In this document: piece by piece, positions 40,151 through 50,551 of the stretch
Layout of the letters: each line of letters begins with the position of its first letter
Numbering within the stretch: position 1 is the first letter of the stretch
From: Georgenia sp. TF02-10
GTDB taxonomy: Bacteria; Actinomycetota; Actinomycetes; Actinomycetales; Actinomycetaceae
Reading direction: 5' to 3'
Assembly (NCBI RefSeq): GCF_022759505.1
Contig: NZ_CP094289.1
Coordinates: forward strand, 2,976,001 to 3,040,000
DNA: 64,000 bases
Position numbers and translations under genes: made by a program
Notes under the pieces: generated by a model
What the model was told of the DNA's origin: nothing
What the model saw: the letters and a program-made list of their open reading frames with translations, nothing else
Databases searched by the model: none

Positions 40151-41200
40151 CTACTGCCCGGACGGGTCCGGCTGGACCGCGACGACGTACCGCTCCCGGC
40201 CGGCGAGGTCGCGCCCGGTCCGCACCTGGGTCAGGCCGTGCGCGCCGACGACCTCCCGGACCGCACCGGCCTGCACCTCGGCGTGCTCCATCACCAGCAC
40301 GCCGCCGGGCCGCAGCAGCCGGGCGGCGCGGGCGACCACCGCCCGCGGCACGTCCAGCCCGTCGTCCCCGCCGCCGTAGAGCGCCAGCTCGGGTTCGTGC
40401 TCGCGCACCTCGACCTCGCGGGGGACGGCGTCCGGCGGCACGTACGGCGGGTTCGCGACGACGACGTCGACGGCGCCGTCCAGGCTGGGCAGGGCGGTCG
40501 CCGCGTCGCCGTGGTGCAGGTGGACCTGCGGGGCGTGCGCGGCGACGTTGCGGCCGGCGAGCGCGATCGCCGCCGGCGAGATCTCGACGGCGTGCACCAC
40601 CGCGCCGGGCACCTCGGTGGCCACGGCCAGGGCGATCGCGGCCGACCCGGTGCACAGGTCCACCACCACCGGCGGGCGGCCGGCGGCGGCCACCGCCCGG
40701 GCCGCGTCGATCGCCGCCTGCGCGACGACCTCGGTCTCCGGGCGCACCACGAACGCGCCCGGGCCGGCGGCGAGGAGGAGGTGCCGGAAGGCCATCTGCC
40801 CGGTGAGGTGCTGGAGGGGCTCGCGCCGTCGCCGTCGCTCGACGAGCGCGGCGAAGGCGGCGAACCGTTCACCGCCCTCGACGGCGGGACCGGCGTCGGC
40901 ACGACCCGTGTCGGCCGGACCGGCGTCGGTGAAGGTGGCACCCGGCGGCAGGAGGTAGAGCGGCCGGCCCAGCACGTGCTCGGCCAGGGCGCGGGCGTCG
41001 ACCTGGGGGGACGGCACGCCCGCCGCGGCGAGGAGCTCGGCGGCGGCGGCGACGGCTCGCCGGACCGTGGGCGGCCCGTCTTCGGCCGAGCGAGGCGCGG
41101 CGAGGTCGTCCGCGGCCAGGTCGGCCGCGGCGAGGTCGGACCCGGCGGGGCCGGCCGCGGCGGGACCGGCCGCGGCGGGGTCAGCCACGGTGGCCGGCAC
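40151..41200 (-). CDS. prmC: Release factor glutamine methyltransferase
   Basis: The 349-residue protein has an SAM-binding [16 protein letters not shown] motif and the NPPY tetrapeptide ([11 protein letters not shown]) that binds the target Gln. It methylates the Gln of the GGQ loop in RF1 and RF2. It is longer than most PrmC (about 280) because of an Ala/Asp-rich N-terminus coded by short DNA repeats near 41100-41175 and an insertion near residue 95. The GTG at 41200 overlaps prfA by 20 bp; a later start is possible. Confidence 0.9.
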   Translation of the reverse strand: MPATVADPAAAGPAAAGPAGSDLAAADLAADDLAAPRSAEDGPPTVRRAVAAAAELLAAAGVPSPQVDARALAEHVLGRPLYLLPPGATFTDAGPADTGRADAGPAVEGGERFAAFAALVERRRRREPLQHLTGQMAFRHLLLAAGPGAFVVRPETEVVAQAAIDAARAVAAAGRPPVVVDLCTGSAAIALAVATEVPGAVVHAVEISPAAIALAGRNVAAHAPQVHLHHGDAATALPSLDGAVDVVVANPPYVPPDAVPREVEVREHEPELALYGGGDDGLDVPRAVVARAARLLRPGGVLVMEHAEVQAGAVREVVGAHGLTQVRTGRDLAGRERYVVAVQPDPSGQ

Positions 41201-42275
41201 CGGCCAGCCGCTCGGCCTCGTCCATCTCGACGGCCGAGGCGATGACCGGGCCGAGGTCGCCGTCGAGGACCTGGTCGAGGTTGTAGGCCTTGTACCCGGT
41301 GCGGTGGTCGGCGATGCGGTTCTCCGGGAAGTTGTAGGTGCGGATCCGCTCGGACCGGTCCACCGTGCGCACCTGCGAGCGGCGCTGCTCCGAGGCCGCG
41401 GCCGCGGCCTCCTCCTGCCGGGCGGCGAGCAGCCGGGCCCGCAGCACCCGCATCGCTGCCTCGCGGTTCTGCAGCTGGGACTTCTCGTTCTGCATTGACA
41501 CCACGGTGCCGCTGGGCAGGTGGGTGATCCGCACCGCGGAGTCGGTGGTGTTCACCGACTGCCCGCCCGGGCCGGAGGACCGGTAGACGTCGATGCGCAG
41601 GTCGGCCGGGTCGATCTCGACCTCGCCCGGGTCCTCGACCTCCGGCAGGACGAGCACGCCGGCGGCGGAGGTGTGGATCCGGCCCTGGGACTCGGTGACC
41701 GGGACGCGCTGGACCCGGTGGACCCCGCCCTCGTACTTCAGGTGGGCCCACACGCCGTCGGCCGGGTCCCCGTGCGGGCCGCGGGACTTCACCGCCACGG
41801 CGACGTCCTTGTACCCGCCCAGGTCGGACTCGGTGGCGCTCAGCACCTGGGTGGCCCAGCCCTGCCGCTCGGCGTAGCGCAGGTACATCCGCAGCAGGTC
41901 CCCGGCGAACAGGGCCGACTCCGCGCCGCCCTCGCCGGCCTTGATCTCGACGATGACGTCCCGGGCGTCGTCGGGGTCGGTGGGCAGCAGCACGTGGCGC
42001 AGGTGCTCGGCGGCGGCGTCGGCGGCGGCCTGCAGCGCGGGGACCTCGGCGGCGAAGGCGGGCTCGGCGACGGCGAGCTCGCGGCCGGCGGTCAGGTCGC
42101 CGTCGGCGGCCCGCCAGGCCTGGTACGCCTCGACGACGCGCCGCAGCTCGGCGTACCGGCGCCCCAGCGTCCGGGCCCGGCCGGCGTCGGCGTGCACGGC
42201 CGGGTCGGCCAGGGCGCGCTCGAGCTCGGCGTGCTCGGCGAGCAGCGGCTCGACCTGCGCGAAGTCCTCGCTCAT
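41181..42275 (-). CDS. prfA: Peptide chain release factor 1
   Basis: The 364-residue factor reads UAA/UAG: the PxT discriminator appears as PVT in [10 protein letters not shown], and the GGQ motif is in [10 protein letters not shown]. It is the substrate of the next gene, prmC. ATG at 42275 gives normal length. The 219-bp gap towards rpmE holds GC-rich simple sequence with repeated GACGGCG and no gene. Confidence 0.96.
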   Translation of the reverse strand: MSEDFAQVEPLLAEHAELERALADPAVHADAGRARTLGRRYAELRRVVEAYQAWRAADGDLTAGRELAVAEPAFAAEVPALQAAADAAAEHLRHVLLPTDPDDARDVIVEIKAGEGGAESALFAGDLLRMYLRYAERQGWATQVLSATESDLGGYKDVAVAVKSRGPHGDPADGVWAHLKYEGGVHRVQRVPVTESQGRIHTSAAGVLVLPEVEDPGEVEIDPADLRIDVYRSSGPGGQSVNTTDSAVRITHLPSGTVVSMQNEKSQLQNREAAMRVLRARLLAARQEEAAAAASEQRRSQVRTVDRSERIRTYNFPENRIADHRTGYKAYNLDQVLDGDLGPVIASAVEMDEAERLAGAGHRG

Positions 42276-42494
42276 CTGTCCTTGGTGCCCGGGCGGCCCG
42301 GGCGGTCGGTTGTGGAAGAACTGTGGGGGCGCCGTCGGGAGGGCGACGGCGGTGCCTCGCTGGGAAGGCGGCGGCGGTGCGCCGCCGGGGACGACGGCGC
42401 CGCGCCGTCGGTGGGCGGCGGCGGGGAATGACGACGGCGCCGGCGGGAGCCGCGGGGATCCGCGGCGTCACCGCCGGCGCCGGGCCGAGTGTCG

Positions 42495-42704
42495 CTACTT
42501 CTTCTTGCCGTACCGGGCCTCGAACCGGGCCACGCGGCCGCCGGTGTCGAGGATCTTCTGCTTGCCGGTGTAGAAGGGGTGGCACGCGCTGCACACGTCC
42601 GCGTTGATCCGGCCGCTGGTGGCGGTCGAGCGGGTGGTGAAGGTGTTGCCGCAGGTGCACGTCACGGTGGTGGTGACGTACTCGGGGTGGATCCCCTGCT
42701 TCAT
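42495..42704 (-). CDS. rpmE: Ribosomal protein L31 (zinc-binding form)
   Basis: The 69-residue protein begins [10 protein letters not shown] and keeps the cysteine pairs TCTCGN and CSACHPF that bind zinc (the C+ form). It ends in ARYGKKK. The C+ type is replaced by a zinc-free paralogue under zinc starvation in many actinobacteria; no paralogue is in this window. A TTACAC...CACAAT promoter-like pair lies upstream on the minus strand. Confidence 0.95.
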   Translation of the reverse strand: MKQGIHPEYVTTTVTCTCGNTFTTRSTATSGRINADVCSACHPFYTGKQKILDTGGRVARFEARYGKKK

Positions 42705-42817
42705 GATGCTCCCTAGGTTCGGTGGTGCTCCCGGGTCGCCCGCCGCGGGGCGGACGTGAACCGGAGGCCGACGAGACATTGTGCCAGAGGGCTGGCCGGT
42801 GGGTGTAACGCGCCGGG

Positions 42818-42839
42818 CGGGCCCGGCATTCCGGGCCCG
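42818..42839. terminator. Hairpin after rho
   Basis: CGGGCCCGG (42818-42826) and CCGGGCCCG (42831-42839) form a nine-bp stem with loop CATT in the gap between the rho stop and rpmE. No T-tract follows. Confidence 0.5.
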
Positions 42840-42912
42840 GCGGCACGGTCACCGGGCCGGGCGCCGGTCGGTGCCGGGCCCGGCAACGCGATCACCGGGG
42901 CCGGCGTGCCGG

Positions 42913-45021
42913 TCAGCGGATGGCCAGCTCGGGCTCCGCGGACGGGGTCGGCGTCGTCTTCTGCACGGTCATCAGGAACTCGGCGTTGGAGCCGGTCTCC
43001 CGCAGCTTGCCGAGCAGGAGGTCGATGGCCTGCTGGATGTCCAGCGCGCCCATGACCCGGCGGAGCTTCCAGACGATCTTCAGCTCCTCGGGGCTCATCA
43101 GGAGCTCCTCGCGGCGGGTGCCGGAGGCGTTGACGTCCACGGCGGGGAAGACGCGCTTGTCGGCCAGCTGGCGGGACAGCCGCAGCTCCATGTTCCCGGT
43201 GCCCTTGAACTCCTCGAAGATGACCTCGTCCATCTTCGAGCCGGTCTCCACCAGCGCCGAGGCGAGGATGGTGAGCGAGCCGCCGTTCTCGATGTTGCGG
43301 GCCGCGCCGAAGAACCGCTTCGGCGGGTACAGCGCCGAGGCGTCCACACCGCCGGAGAGGATCCGGCCGGAGGCCGGGGCGGCGAGGTTGTAGGCCCGGG
43401 ACAGGCGGGTCAGGGAGTCCAGCAGCACGACGACGTCCTGGCCCAGCTCGACCAGCCGCTTGGCCCGCTCGATCGCCAGCTCGGCGACCATGGTGTGGTC
43501 CGAGGCAGGCCGGTCGAAGGTGGAGGCGATGACCTCGCCCTTGACCATCCGCTCCATGTCGGTGACCTCCTCGGGCCGCTCGTCGACGAGCACGACCATG
43601 AGGTGGACCTGCGGGCTGTTGACGGCGATGGCGTTGGCGATCTGCTGCATGATGATCGTCTTGCCGGCCTTGGGCGGGGCCACGATGAGCCCGCGCTGGC
43701 CCTTGCCGATCGGGGCCACCAGGTCGATCACCCGCGGGGTGAGGGCCTTGGGGGTGGTCTCCAGGCGGAGCTGCTCCTGCGGGTACAGCGGGGTCAGCTT
43801 GGTGAAGTCCGGGCGCTGCCGGGCCTTCTCCACGCTCATCCCGTTGACGGAGTCCAGCCGCACGAGGGCGTTGAACTTCTGGCGCTTGTTCTCGCTCTCA
43901 CCCTCCCCCGGCTGGCGCACCGCCCCGGTGACGGCGTCGCCGCGGCGCAGGCCGAACCGCTTGACCTGGCCCAGCGTGACGTAGACGTCGTTGGGACCGG
44001 GCAGGTAGCCGGAGGTGCGGACGAAGGCGTAGTTGTCCAGCACGTCCAGGATGCCGGCGACGGGGACCAGGACGTCGTCCTCGGCGACCTCGACCTCCTC
44101 GTACCCGGCGAAGTCGTGCTGGTTGCCGCGCCCGCCGCGGCGCTTGCGGTCCCGGCCGCGGTCACGGTTGCGGCGCCGGCCGCCGTCGTGCCCGCCCTGG
44201 CCGTCCCGGCGCTCCTCGTGCCGGCGGGCGGCGACCTCGCCGAGGGCGTCGAGGGCGCGCCGGGCGCGCTCCTCCTCGGTCTCGGTGCGCTGGCCGCCGC
44301 GGGACTGCTCGCGCAGGTCGCGCTTGAGGGCTTCCTTCGGGTCGCCGCCGCCGCGGGTGGCCGGGGCCGCGGTCACCGCGGGGCCGGCCTGGGCGGGGGC
44401 GTCGTCGGGGCGGGCCGACGGCGCCGCTCCGGCCGGGGCGGCCGTGGCCGTCCCGGCGGGCACCGAGGTGGCCGCGTCGGTGGCCGGCGTGGTGCCGGCG
44501 GGCGGCGTGGTGGCGGCGCCCCCGGGGGCGGTGGCCCGGCGGGAGGCGCGGCGCGACCGCTGCCCGGTGGGCTGGCCGTCGCCGGCGGCGCGCGGGGCGC
44601 CGTCGGCGGGCTGGCCGTCAGCGGCGGCGCGCGGAGCGCCGTCGGCGGGCTGACCGGTACCAGCGGCACGCGGGGCGCCGTCGGTGGGCTGGCCGTTACC
44701 AGCGGCACGCGGGGCGCCGTCGGTGGCGGCCCGCTCGCTGCGGGAGCGGTCGGCGGTGGTCGTGGGACCAGTGGTGGTGGGGCCGTCGGGCCCGGTGGCG
44801 CCGTCGGCCGCGTCGCTGCGGCTCGGCCCGGCCGTCGTGGTGCGGGCCGCGCCGGCGGCCGGGCGGCCGCCCTGCGCCTCGCGGATGGCGGCGAGCAGGT
44901 CGCTCTTGCGCATCCGGGTGGTGCCCTTCAGGCCCATCTGGGCCGCCACGGCCTGCAGCTCGGGCAGGCGCATGGTGGTCAGCGAACCCCCACGCGTGGA
45001 GGTGTCGACTGTTTCGGTCAC
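42913..45021 (-). CDS. rho: Transcription termination factor Rho
   Basis: The 702-residue hexameric helicase has an N-terminal MRLPELQAVAAQMG Rho-N domain, a disordered insertion of about 200 residues rich in Ala, Gly, Arg and Asp, the RNA-binding domain (DNYAFVRTSGYLPG) and the ATPase with P-loop PPKAGKT and a VVLLDSLTRLSRAYN segment. Such insertions are typical of high-GC actinobacterial Rho. GTG at 45021 has GGAAGGA six nt upstream. A small hairpin lies just upstream of the ribosome site. Confidence 0.96.
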   Translation of the reverse strand: MTETVDTSTRGGSLTTMRLPELQAVAAQMGLKGTTRMRKSDLLAAIREAQGGRPAAGAARTTTAGPSRSDAADGATGPDGPTTTGPTTTADRSRSERAATDGAPRAAGNGQPTDGAPRAAGTGQPADGAPRAAADGQPADGAPRAAGDGQPTGQRSRRASRRATAPGGAATTPPAGTTPATDAATSVPAGTATAAPAGAAPSARPDDAPAQAGPAVTAAPATRGGGDPKEALKRDLREQSRGGQRTETEEERARRALDALGEVAARRHEERRDGQGGHDGGRRRNRDRGRDRKRRGGRGNQHDFAGYEEVEVAEDDVLVPVAGILDVLDNYAFVRTSGYLPGPNDVYVTLGQVKRFGLRRGDAVTGAVRQPGEGESENKRQKFNALVRLDSVNGMSVEKARQRPDFTKLTPLYPQEQLRLETTPKALTPRVIDLVAPIGKGQRGLIVAPPKAGKTIIMQQIANAIAVNSPQVHLMVVLVDERPEEVTDMERMVKGEVIASTFDRPASDHTMVAELAIERAKRLVELGQDVVVLLDSLTRLSRAYNLAAPASGRILSGGVDASALYPPKRFFGAARNIENGGSLTILASALVETGSKMDEVIFEEFKGTGNMELRLSRQLADKRVFPAVDVNASGTRREELLMSPEELKIVWKLRRVMGALDIQQAIDLLLGKLRETGSNAEFLMTVQKTTPTPSAEPELAIR
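44569..44724 (-). repeat. 39-bp repeat inside rho, four units
   Basis: Four contiguous 39-bp units start at 44569, 44608, 44647 and 44686. They encode a 13-residue repeat of the type DGAPRAAGTGQPT in the disordered N-terminal insertion of Rho. The unit is in frame, so length can vary freely. Confidence 0.9.
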
Positions 45022-45042
45022 GAGGTTCCTTCCCTCGGCAGA

Positions 45043-45059
45043 CCGTCCATCGTGGACGG
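45043..45059 (-). promoter_or_regulatory. Hairpin in the rho 5' leader
   Basis: CCGTCCA-TCG-TGGACGG forms a seven-bp stem with a three-nt loop 22 bp before the rho GTG and next to its ribosome site. Rho commonly controls its own synthesis, so a role in autoregulation is possible. Confidence 0.35.
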
Positions 45060-45275
45060 ATATGGGATGCCAGCTGACCTGGCGATGGGGCGCCGCACGA
45101 TCGAGCGGCACGCCTGGAGGCGCGCTGCGATCGGGGCTGTGCTCAGCCGCTGCGGACGACATCAGGAGATGCACCAGGACGCGGTGACGCACCCGTGGCG
45201 CGGAAGACCTCCGCAGGGAGCCGGTGCACGACAAACTCTACCAGTGGTGATGCGGGAGCGCGCCGGCCGGTCCGG

Positions 45276-45391
45276 CGTGTCCTGCGCCACGTGGGCTGCC
45301 CGGGCAATGCCAGGTGGACTTTCCGGACAAACGCCGGGACCACGCGGGCTTTCCGGACAGCGCCGGGACCACGTGGGCTACCCGGACAGCG
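45276..45391. repeat. Degenerate 29-bp tandem array between thrB and rho
   Basis: Two clear 29-bp units at 45334-45362 and 45363-45391 (CCGGGACCACG, then GGGCT, then CCGGACAGCG) are preceded by two more diverged copies from about 45276. Some units contain the palindrome CCACGTGG. The array occupies much of the 392-bp gap upstream of rho; nothing else is recognised there. Confidence 0.7.
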
Positions 45392-45413
45392 CCCGGACCG
45401 GGTGGACCAGGTG

Positions 45414-46319
45414 CTACCCGGTCGGTGCCGGGACCAGGTGGGCCCCGGTGCGGGCGACGCCGGGCCGGAGCACCCGCCACCCGCGGCGGCCGAGGCCGGC
45501 GGCGGTGGCGTCGTCGAGCCGGCCGAGGACGAGGACGCTCGGCCCGGCGCCGGAGACGACCGCCGGCCAGCCGGCCGCGCGCAGCGCCCGGACCGCCTCG
45601 GCGGTCGCCGGCATGGCGCCGGCCCGGTACCGCTCGTGCAGCCGGTCCTCGGTTGCGGCCATGAGCAGGTCGGTGCGCCCGCCCAGGGCCAGGACGAGGA
45701 GGGCCGCGCGGCCGGCGTTGAACGCGGCGTCGGCGTGGGCGACCTCGGCCGGCAGGACCGCCCGGGCCGCCGTCGTGAGCAGCCGCCCGTCCGGCACCAG
45801 GACCGTGGGCTCCAGCGCCGCGGCGAGCGGGACCGGCGCGGCGTGCGCGCCGGCCGGGTCCACCCAGGCGACCGTGGCCCCGCCCAGCAGGGCGGGGGCG
45901 GCGTTGTCCGGGTGCCCCTCGAGCGCGGTGGCCAGGGCGAGGACGACGTCGTTGGCCAGCGCCCCGGGGTCGGCGAGCAGTCCGCGGGCGGCCACCAGCC
46001 CGGCCACGACGGCGGCCGCGGAGGAGCCCATCCCCCGCCCGTGCGGGACGGCGTTGGTGCAGGTGAGCTCCAGGCCGGTCGGCGGGGCGCCCACGTGGTC
46101 CAGGGCGGCCCGCACCGCGCGGGCGACGAGGTGGTCCTCCCCGGCGGGGAGCTCCCCGGCGCCCTCCCCGCGCACCCGGACCCGGGTGGGTCCGTCGACG
46201 GCGCGCACGGTGACCTCGTCCCACACGCCCAGGGCCAGGCCCAGGGCGTCGAAGCCGGGGCCGAGGTTGGCCGAGGTGGCCGGCACCCGGACGGTGACGG
46301 CGTCGCGCGCGAGCCGCAC
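45414..46319 (-). CDS. thrB: Homoserine kinase
   Basis: The 301-residue GHMP kinase has the N-terminal VRVPATSANLGPGFDALGLAL and the ATP loop VPHGRGMGSSAAAVVAG. It phosphorylates homoserine for threonine synthesis. GTG at 46319 lies eight bp after the thrC stop. It is the last gene of hom-thrC-thrB, with no clear terminator, unless the 29-bp array beyond it serves. Confidence 0.95.
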   Translation of the reverse strand: MRLARDAVTVRVPATSANLGPGFDALGLALGVWDEVTVRAVDGPTRVRVRGEGAGELPAGEDHLVARAVRAALDHVGAPPTGLELTCTNAVPHGRGMGSSAAAVVAGLVAARGLLADPGALANDVVLALATALEGHPDNAAPALLGGATVAWVDPAGAHAAPVPLAAALEPTVLVPDGRLLTTAARAVLPAEVAHADAAFNAGRAALLVLALGGRTDLLMAATEDRLHERYRAGAMPATAEAVRALRAAGWPAVVSGAGPSVLVLGRLDDATAAGLGRRGWRVLRPGVARTGAHLVPAPTG

Positions 46320-46327
46320 CGGCGGGC

Positions 46328-47428
46328 CTACAGGCCCAGGGCCGCGACCGCGGCGCCGAGCGTGGGGGCGATGACCGCCGGCTCGACGTCGGCCTGGCCG
46401 AGCGCCGTCGCGGTGTCCTTCAGGCCGTTCCCGGTGACCGTGCAGACCACCTGGGCGCCGGCCGGGACGCGGCCGAGCTCGGCGGCCTGCAGCAGGCCGG
46501 CCACTGAGGCGGCGGAGGCGGGCTCGACGAACACGCCGACCTCGGCGGCCAGCAGCGCCTGGGCGGCGAGGATCTGGGCGTCGGTGACGGCGTCGATCCG
46601 CCCGCCCGAGTCGGTCCGGGCGGCCTCGGCCAGGTCCCAGGACGCGGGGTTGCCGATCCGGATCGCGGTGGCCACCGTCTCCGGGTGCTCCACGGCGACG
46701 CCCTTGACCAGCGGGGCCGCGCCGTCGGCCTGCACGCCCCACATGCGCGGGGTGCGGGTGGCGACGGGCGGCAGGTCGGCGCCGGTGCCGGGCAGCGAGG
46801 CGGCGGTGGTGCGGCCCGCGTACTCGTTATAACCGAGCCAGTAGGCGGATATGTTCCCGGCGTTGCCGACCGGCAGGACATGGATGTCCGGGGCGTCGCC
46901 GAGGGCGTCGACGACCTCGAACGCCGCGGTCTTCTGCCCCTGCAGCCGGTAGGGGTTGACCGAGTTGACCAGCGCGGCCGGGTAGCGGTCGGCGAGCTCG
47001 CGCACGATCCGCAGGCAGTCGTCGAAGTTGCCGTCCACCGCCACCAGGGTGGCGCCGTGCACGATGGCCTGGGCGAGCTTGCCGGCCGCGATCTTCCCGG
47101 CCGGCAGCACGACGGCGCAGCGCAGCCCGGCCCGGACGGCGTAGGCGGCCGCCGAGGCGGAGGTGTTGCCGGTGGAGGCGCACACGACCAGCTCGGTGGG
47201 GGTGGCGGCGACCTTGGACATCGCCACCGTCATCCCGCGGTCCTTGAAGGACCCGGTGGGGTTGGCGCCCTCAACCTTGAGGTGGACGTCCGCGCCGGTG
47301 CGCGCGCTCAGCGCCGGGGCGGCCACCAGCGGGGTGCCGCCCTCCCCCAGCGTCACCACCGGGTCGCCGTCGGCCACCGGGAGCCGCTCGCGGTACTCCT
47401 CGACCACCCCGCGCCACTGGTGCGCCAT
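46328..47428 (-). CDS. thrC: Threonine synthase
   Basis: The 366-residue PLP enzyme converts O-phosphohomoserine to threonine. The PLP lysine lies in [13 protein letters not shown] and the phosphate-binding loop is [12 protein letters not shown]. The short class of threonine synthase is typical of actinobacteria. Its ATG overlaps the hom stop (ATGA). Confidence 0.95.
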   Translation of the reverse strand: MAHQWRGVVEEYRERLPVADGDPVVTLGEGGTPLVAAPALSARTGADVHLKVEGANPTGSFKDRGMTVAMSKVAATPTELVVCASTGNTSASAAAYAVRAGLRCAVVLPAGKIAAGKLAQAIVHGATLVAVDGNFDDCLRIVRELADRYPAALVNSVNPYRLQGQKTAAFEVVDALGDAPDIHVLPVGNAGNISAYWLGYNEYAGRTTAASLPGTGADLPPVATRTPRMWGVQADGAAPLVKGVAVEHPETVATAIRIGNPASWDLAEAARTDSGGRIDAVTDAQILAAQALLAAEVGVFVEPASAASVAGLLQAAELGRVPAGAQVVCTVTGNGLKDTATALGQADVEPAVIAPTLGAAVAALGL

Positions 47429-48936
47429 CACTCCCCCTCGACCGGGCGCACGGAGCGGACCTCGCGCACGCTGGGTTCTGCGGCCAGGTCCGCCACCGCC
47501 CGGGCCACCGCGGCCTCGCTGGCCGGGTGGCTGACGATGGTCAGCCGGGCGGTGCCGTCCGCCGCGGCGCCCTGCCGGGCGCTGGCGATGGAGATCCCGT
47601 GCCGGCCGTACACCCCGGCGACGGCGGCCAGCGTCCCGGGCCGGTCGGCGAGGCCGAGCTGGACCTGGGTGCGGACCAGGGTCTGCTCCGGGCTGAGCAG
47701 CGGCAGCTCGGCGTAGGTGGACTCCCGGGGGGCGTTGCCGCCGTGCACCCGGTGCGCGGCGGCGGCGACGACGTCGCCGAGGACCGCCGAGGCGGTCGGC
47801 GCCCCGCCGGCGCCCTGGCCGTAGAACATCAGCCGGCCGGCGGCGGCCGCCTCGACGACGACGGCGTTGAACGCGCCGTGCACGGCGGCGAGCGGGTGGG
47901 TCAGCGGCAGCAGGGTGGGCGCCACCCGCACCGAGATGCCGCGGGCCCCGCCGTCGGTGCCGCGGCGGGCGACGGCGAGGAGCTTCAGGGCGTACCCGGC
48001 GGCGCGGGCGTCGGCGATGTCCTCGGCGGTGACGGCGCGGATGCCCTCCACCGGGACGTCGTCGATGCTCACCCGGGTGTGGAAGGCGAGCGAAGCGAGG
48101 ATCGCGGCCTTGGCGGCGGCGTCGTGGCCGTCGACGTCGGCGGTGGGGTCGGCCTCGGCGTAGCCGAGCTCCTGCGCCCGGGCGAGGGCCTCCTCGAAGC
48201 CGACCCCGCGGGTGGCCATCTCGTCCAGGATGAAGTTGGTGGTGCCGTTGACGATGCCGAGCACGGTGGTGACGTTGTCCCCGGCCATCGACTCGCGCAG
48301 GGCGTAGACCACCGGGACCGCGCCGGCGACGGCGGCCTCGTAGTACAGGTCGGTGCCCGCGGCGGCGGCCGCGCCGTGCAGCTCGGCGGCGTGCGCGGCG
48401 AGCAGGGCCTTGTTGCCGGTGACCACGCTGGCGCCGCCGGCCAGGGCGGCCAGGGCCAGGGTGCGGGCAGGCTCGATGCCGCCGATGAGCTCGACGACGA
48501 CGTCCGCGCGGCGCACCAGCGTGGCGGCGTCGGTGGTGAGCAGCTCGGTGGGGACCCACGGCGGACGCGGCGCGGCGGCGTCCCGCACTGCGACGCCGAC
48601 GAGCTGGAGCGGGCCGCCGGCGCGGGCGGCGAGGTCGGTGCCGTGCTCGCGCAGCAGTCGGACCACCTGGGCGCCGACCGTGCCGCAGCCGAGCACCGCC
48701 ACCCGCACCGCGGGCGGCCCGCCGGCGGGCTGGGCGGTGGGGTGCGCCGCGGTCGACTCGCCCGGGCCGGTCGCCGTCGCGACGTCTGCCAGGTCGGTCG
48801 CCGTCGCGACGTCTGCCGGGTCCGCCGCCGTCGTGACGCCACCGCCCGACACGTTCGCCGCCGTCGCGACGCCTGCCAGGTCCGCCGCCGTCGCGACGCT
48901 CCCGCCCGACCCGTTCCCCGCGCTCGCTGCGCTCAC
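47428..48936 (-). CDS. hom: Homoserine dehydrogenase
   Basis: The 502-residue protein has the NAD(P)-binding [17 protein letters not shown], the catalytic-domain motif [14 protein letters not shown] and a C-terminal ACT domain ([19 protein letters not shown]) expected to sense threonine. About 70 N-terminal residues are Ala/Thr/Val/Asp repeats (DLADVATAT type) from a roughly 30-bp DNA repeat at 48770-48900. GTG at 48936 is preceded by GGAGGAGAGGAG. Confidence 0.94.
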   Translation of the reverse strand: MSAASAGNGSGGSVATAADLAGVATAANVSGGGVTTAADPADVATATDLADVATATGPGESTAAHPTAQPAGGPPAVRVAVLGCGTVGAQVVRLLREHGTDLAARAGGPLQLVGVAVRDAAAPRPPWVPTELLTTDAATLVRRADVVVELIGGIEPARTLALAALAGGASVVTGNKALLAAHAAELHGAAAAAGTDLYYEAAVAGAVPVVYALRESMAGDNVTTVLGIVNGTTNFILDEMATRGVGFEEALARAQELGYAEADPTADVDGHDAAAKAAILASLAFHTRVSIDDVPVEGIRAVTAEDIADARAAGYALKLLAVARRGTDGGARGISVRVAPTLLPLTHPLAAVHGAFNAVVVEAAAAGRLMFYGQGAGGAPTASAVLGDVVAAAAHRVHGGNAPRESTYAELPLLSPEQTLVRTQVQLGLADRPGTLAAVAGVYGRHGISIASARQGAAADGTARLTIVSHPASEAAVARAVADLAAEPSVREVRSVRPVEGE

Positions 48937-49063
48937 CGCGCTCCTCTCCTCCAGGTCCCCATGGTCTGTCGGCAGGATAGGGGCCGGGCGGGGCTGGCCG
49001 GTCCGGCGTTCCATGCCCGGCGGCTCAGCTCCACGACCCCGCGCCGCCCGGGCCCGCTCAGCC

Positions 49064-50551
49064 TCACCCCAGGTCGAGGGCCAGCAGGTCCTCCACGGTC
49101 TCCCGGCGCACCAGCACCCGCACCCTCCCGTCGCGCACCGCGAGCACCGGCGGGCGGGGCATCGCGTTGTAGTTGCTCGCCATGGACCGGCCGTAGGCGC
49201 CGGTGGCCGGGACGGCGAGCAGGTCGCCGTCGGCCACGTCCGCCGGCAGGGCGACGTGGCGGACCACCACGTCGCCGCTCTCGCAGTGCTTGCCCACCAC
49301 GCGGGCGGTGACCGGGTCGGCGGCGGAGGCCCGGCCGGCGAGGGCGGCGGTGTACTCGGCCCCGTACAGGGCGGGGCGGATGTTGTCGCTCATCCCGCCG
49401 TCGACGCTGACGTAACGGCGGGCGCCGCCGTCGTCGAGCCGGACGTCCTTGACGGTGCCGACGGTGTACAGCGTCAGCCCTGCCGGGCCGGCGACGGCGC
49501 GGCCCGGTTCCACCGAGACCCGCGGCGGCGGGGTGCCGAGGTCCGCGCAGGCCCGCCGGACGACGTCGGCGAGCGCGGTAGCGACCCGGGCTGGGGTGGG
49601 CGGGGCGGACTCGGCGCCGGTGTACCGGATGCCGTACCCGCCGCCCAGGTCCACCTCGGGCATGAGGTACCCGGTCTGCTCCGCGACCTGGGCGCGCAGG
49701 CCGAGCACGGCCCGGGCGGCGACCTCGAAGCCGGCGAGGTCGAGGATCTGGGAGCCGATGTGGGAGTGCAGCCCGACCAGCTCCAGCTCGGGCCGGGCGA
49801 GGACCGCGGCCACGGCCTCGGCCGCGGCGCCGGCGGCGAGGGACAGGCCGAACTTCTGGTCCTCGTGGGCGGTCGCGATGAACTCGTGCCCGCCGGCGTG
49901 CACGCCGGTGGTCACCCGGACCATGACCGGCGCCCGCACACCGGCCGCGGCGGCGAGGTCGGCGACGCGGCCGATCTCGGGCAGGGAGTCCACCACGACG
50001 CGACCGACGCGGTGGGTCAGCGCGGCGCGGAGCTCGGCATCGGACTTGTTGTTCCCGTGCAGGGCCAGCGCAGGGCCGGGCACCCCGGCGCGGACGGCGA
50101 CGGCGAGCTCCCCGCCGGTGGCGACGTCCAGCCGCAGGCCCTCCTCGTGCACCCACCCGGCCACAGCCACGGTGAGGAACGCCTTGCCGGCGTAGTACAC
50201 CTCCGCCCCGGCCAGGCCGCGGTCGGGGGCGAACGCGGCGGCGAAGGCGTCGGCGAACGTCCGGGCCCGCCCGCGCAGGTCGGCCTCGTCCACCACGTAG
50301 GCCGGGGTGCCGTGCTCGCGGGCGAGGTCGCGCAGGTCCACCCCGCCGACGGCGAGGCTGCCGTCGGCGGTGCGCCGCGCCGTCGTGGGCCACAGCCCGT
50401 CGGGGGCGCCGTCGGGCTCCGGGGCGACGGCGGCGGCCGGCTCGGGGACGACCGCGCTCGCCGCCGCGGTGGCGGTCACCGGTTCCGGGGTGACGGCGGC
50501 GCTCACCGGCTCCCGGGCGCCGTCGGGCTCGGGGACGGCCGCGCCGGTCAC
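49064..50551 (-). CDS. lysA: Diaminopimelate decarboxylase
   Basis: The 495-residue fold-type III PLP enzyme makes lysine from meso-diaminopimelate. The PLP lysine is in YYAGKAFLT, followed by HGNNKSD, the GLHSHIGSQILD loop, EPGRAVAG and GKHCESGD, all typical. The first 50 residues are Ala/Val/Pro-rich and variable. Its GTG overlaps the argS stop (GTGA), as in the classical actinobacterial argS-lysA operon. Confidence 0.95.
   Translation of the reverse strand: MTGAAVPEPDGAREPVSAAVTPEPVTATAAASAVVPEPAAAVAPEPDGAPDGLWPTTARRTADGSLAVGGVDLRDLAREHGTPAYVVDEADLRGRARTFADAFAAAFAPDRGLAGAEVYYAGKAFLTVAVAGWVHEEGLRLDVATGGELAVAVRAGVPGPALALHGNNKSDAELRAALTHRVGRVVVDSLPEIGRVADLAAAAGVRAPVMVRVTTGVHAGGHEFIATAHEDQKFGLSLAAGAAAEAVAAVLARPELELVGLHSHIGSQILDLAGFEVAARAVLGLRAQVAEQTGYLMPEVDLGGGYGIRYTGAESAPPTPARVATALADVVRRACADLGTPPPRVSVEPGRAVAGPAGLTLYTVGTVKDVRLDDGGARRYVSVDGGMSDNIRPALYGAEYTAALAGRASAADPVTARVVGKHCESGDVVVRHVALPADVADGDLLAVPATGAYGRSMASNYNAMPRPPVLAVRDGRVRVLVRRETVEDLLALDLG

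Noticed and set aside
42781-46374. Long plus-strand frame opposite rho and thrB
   Set aside because: It is antisense to well-supported rho and thrB and has no recognisable domain.
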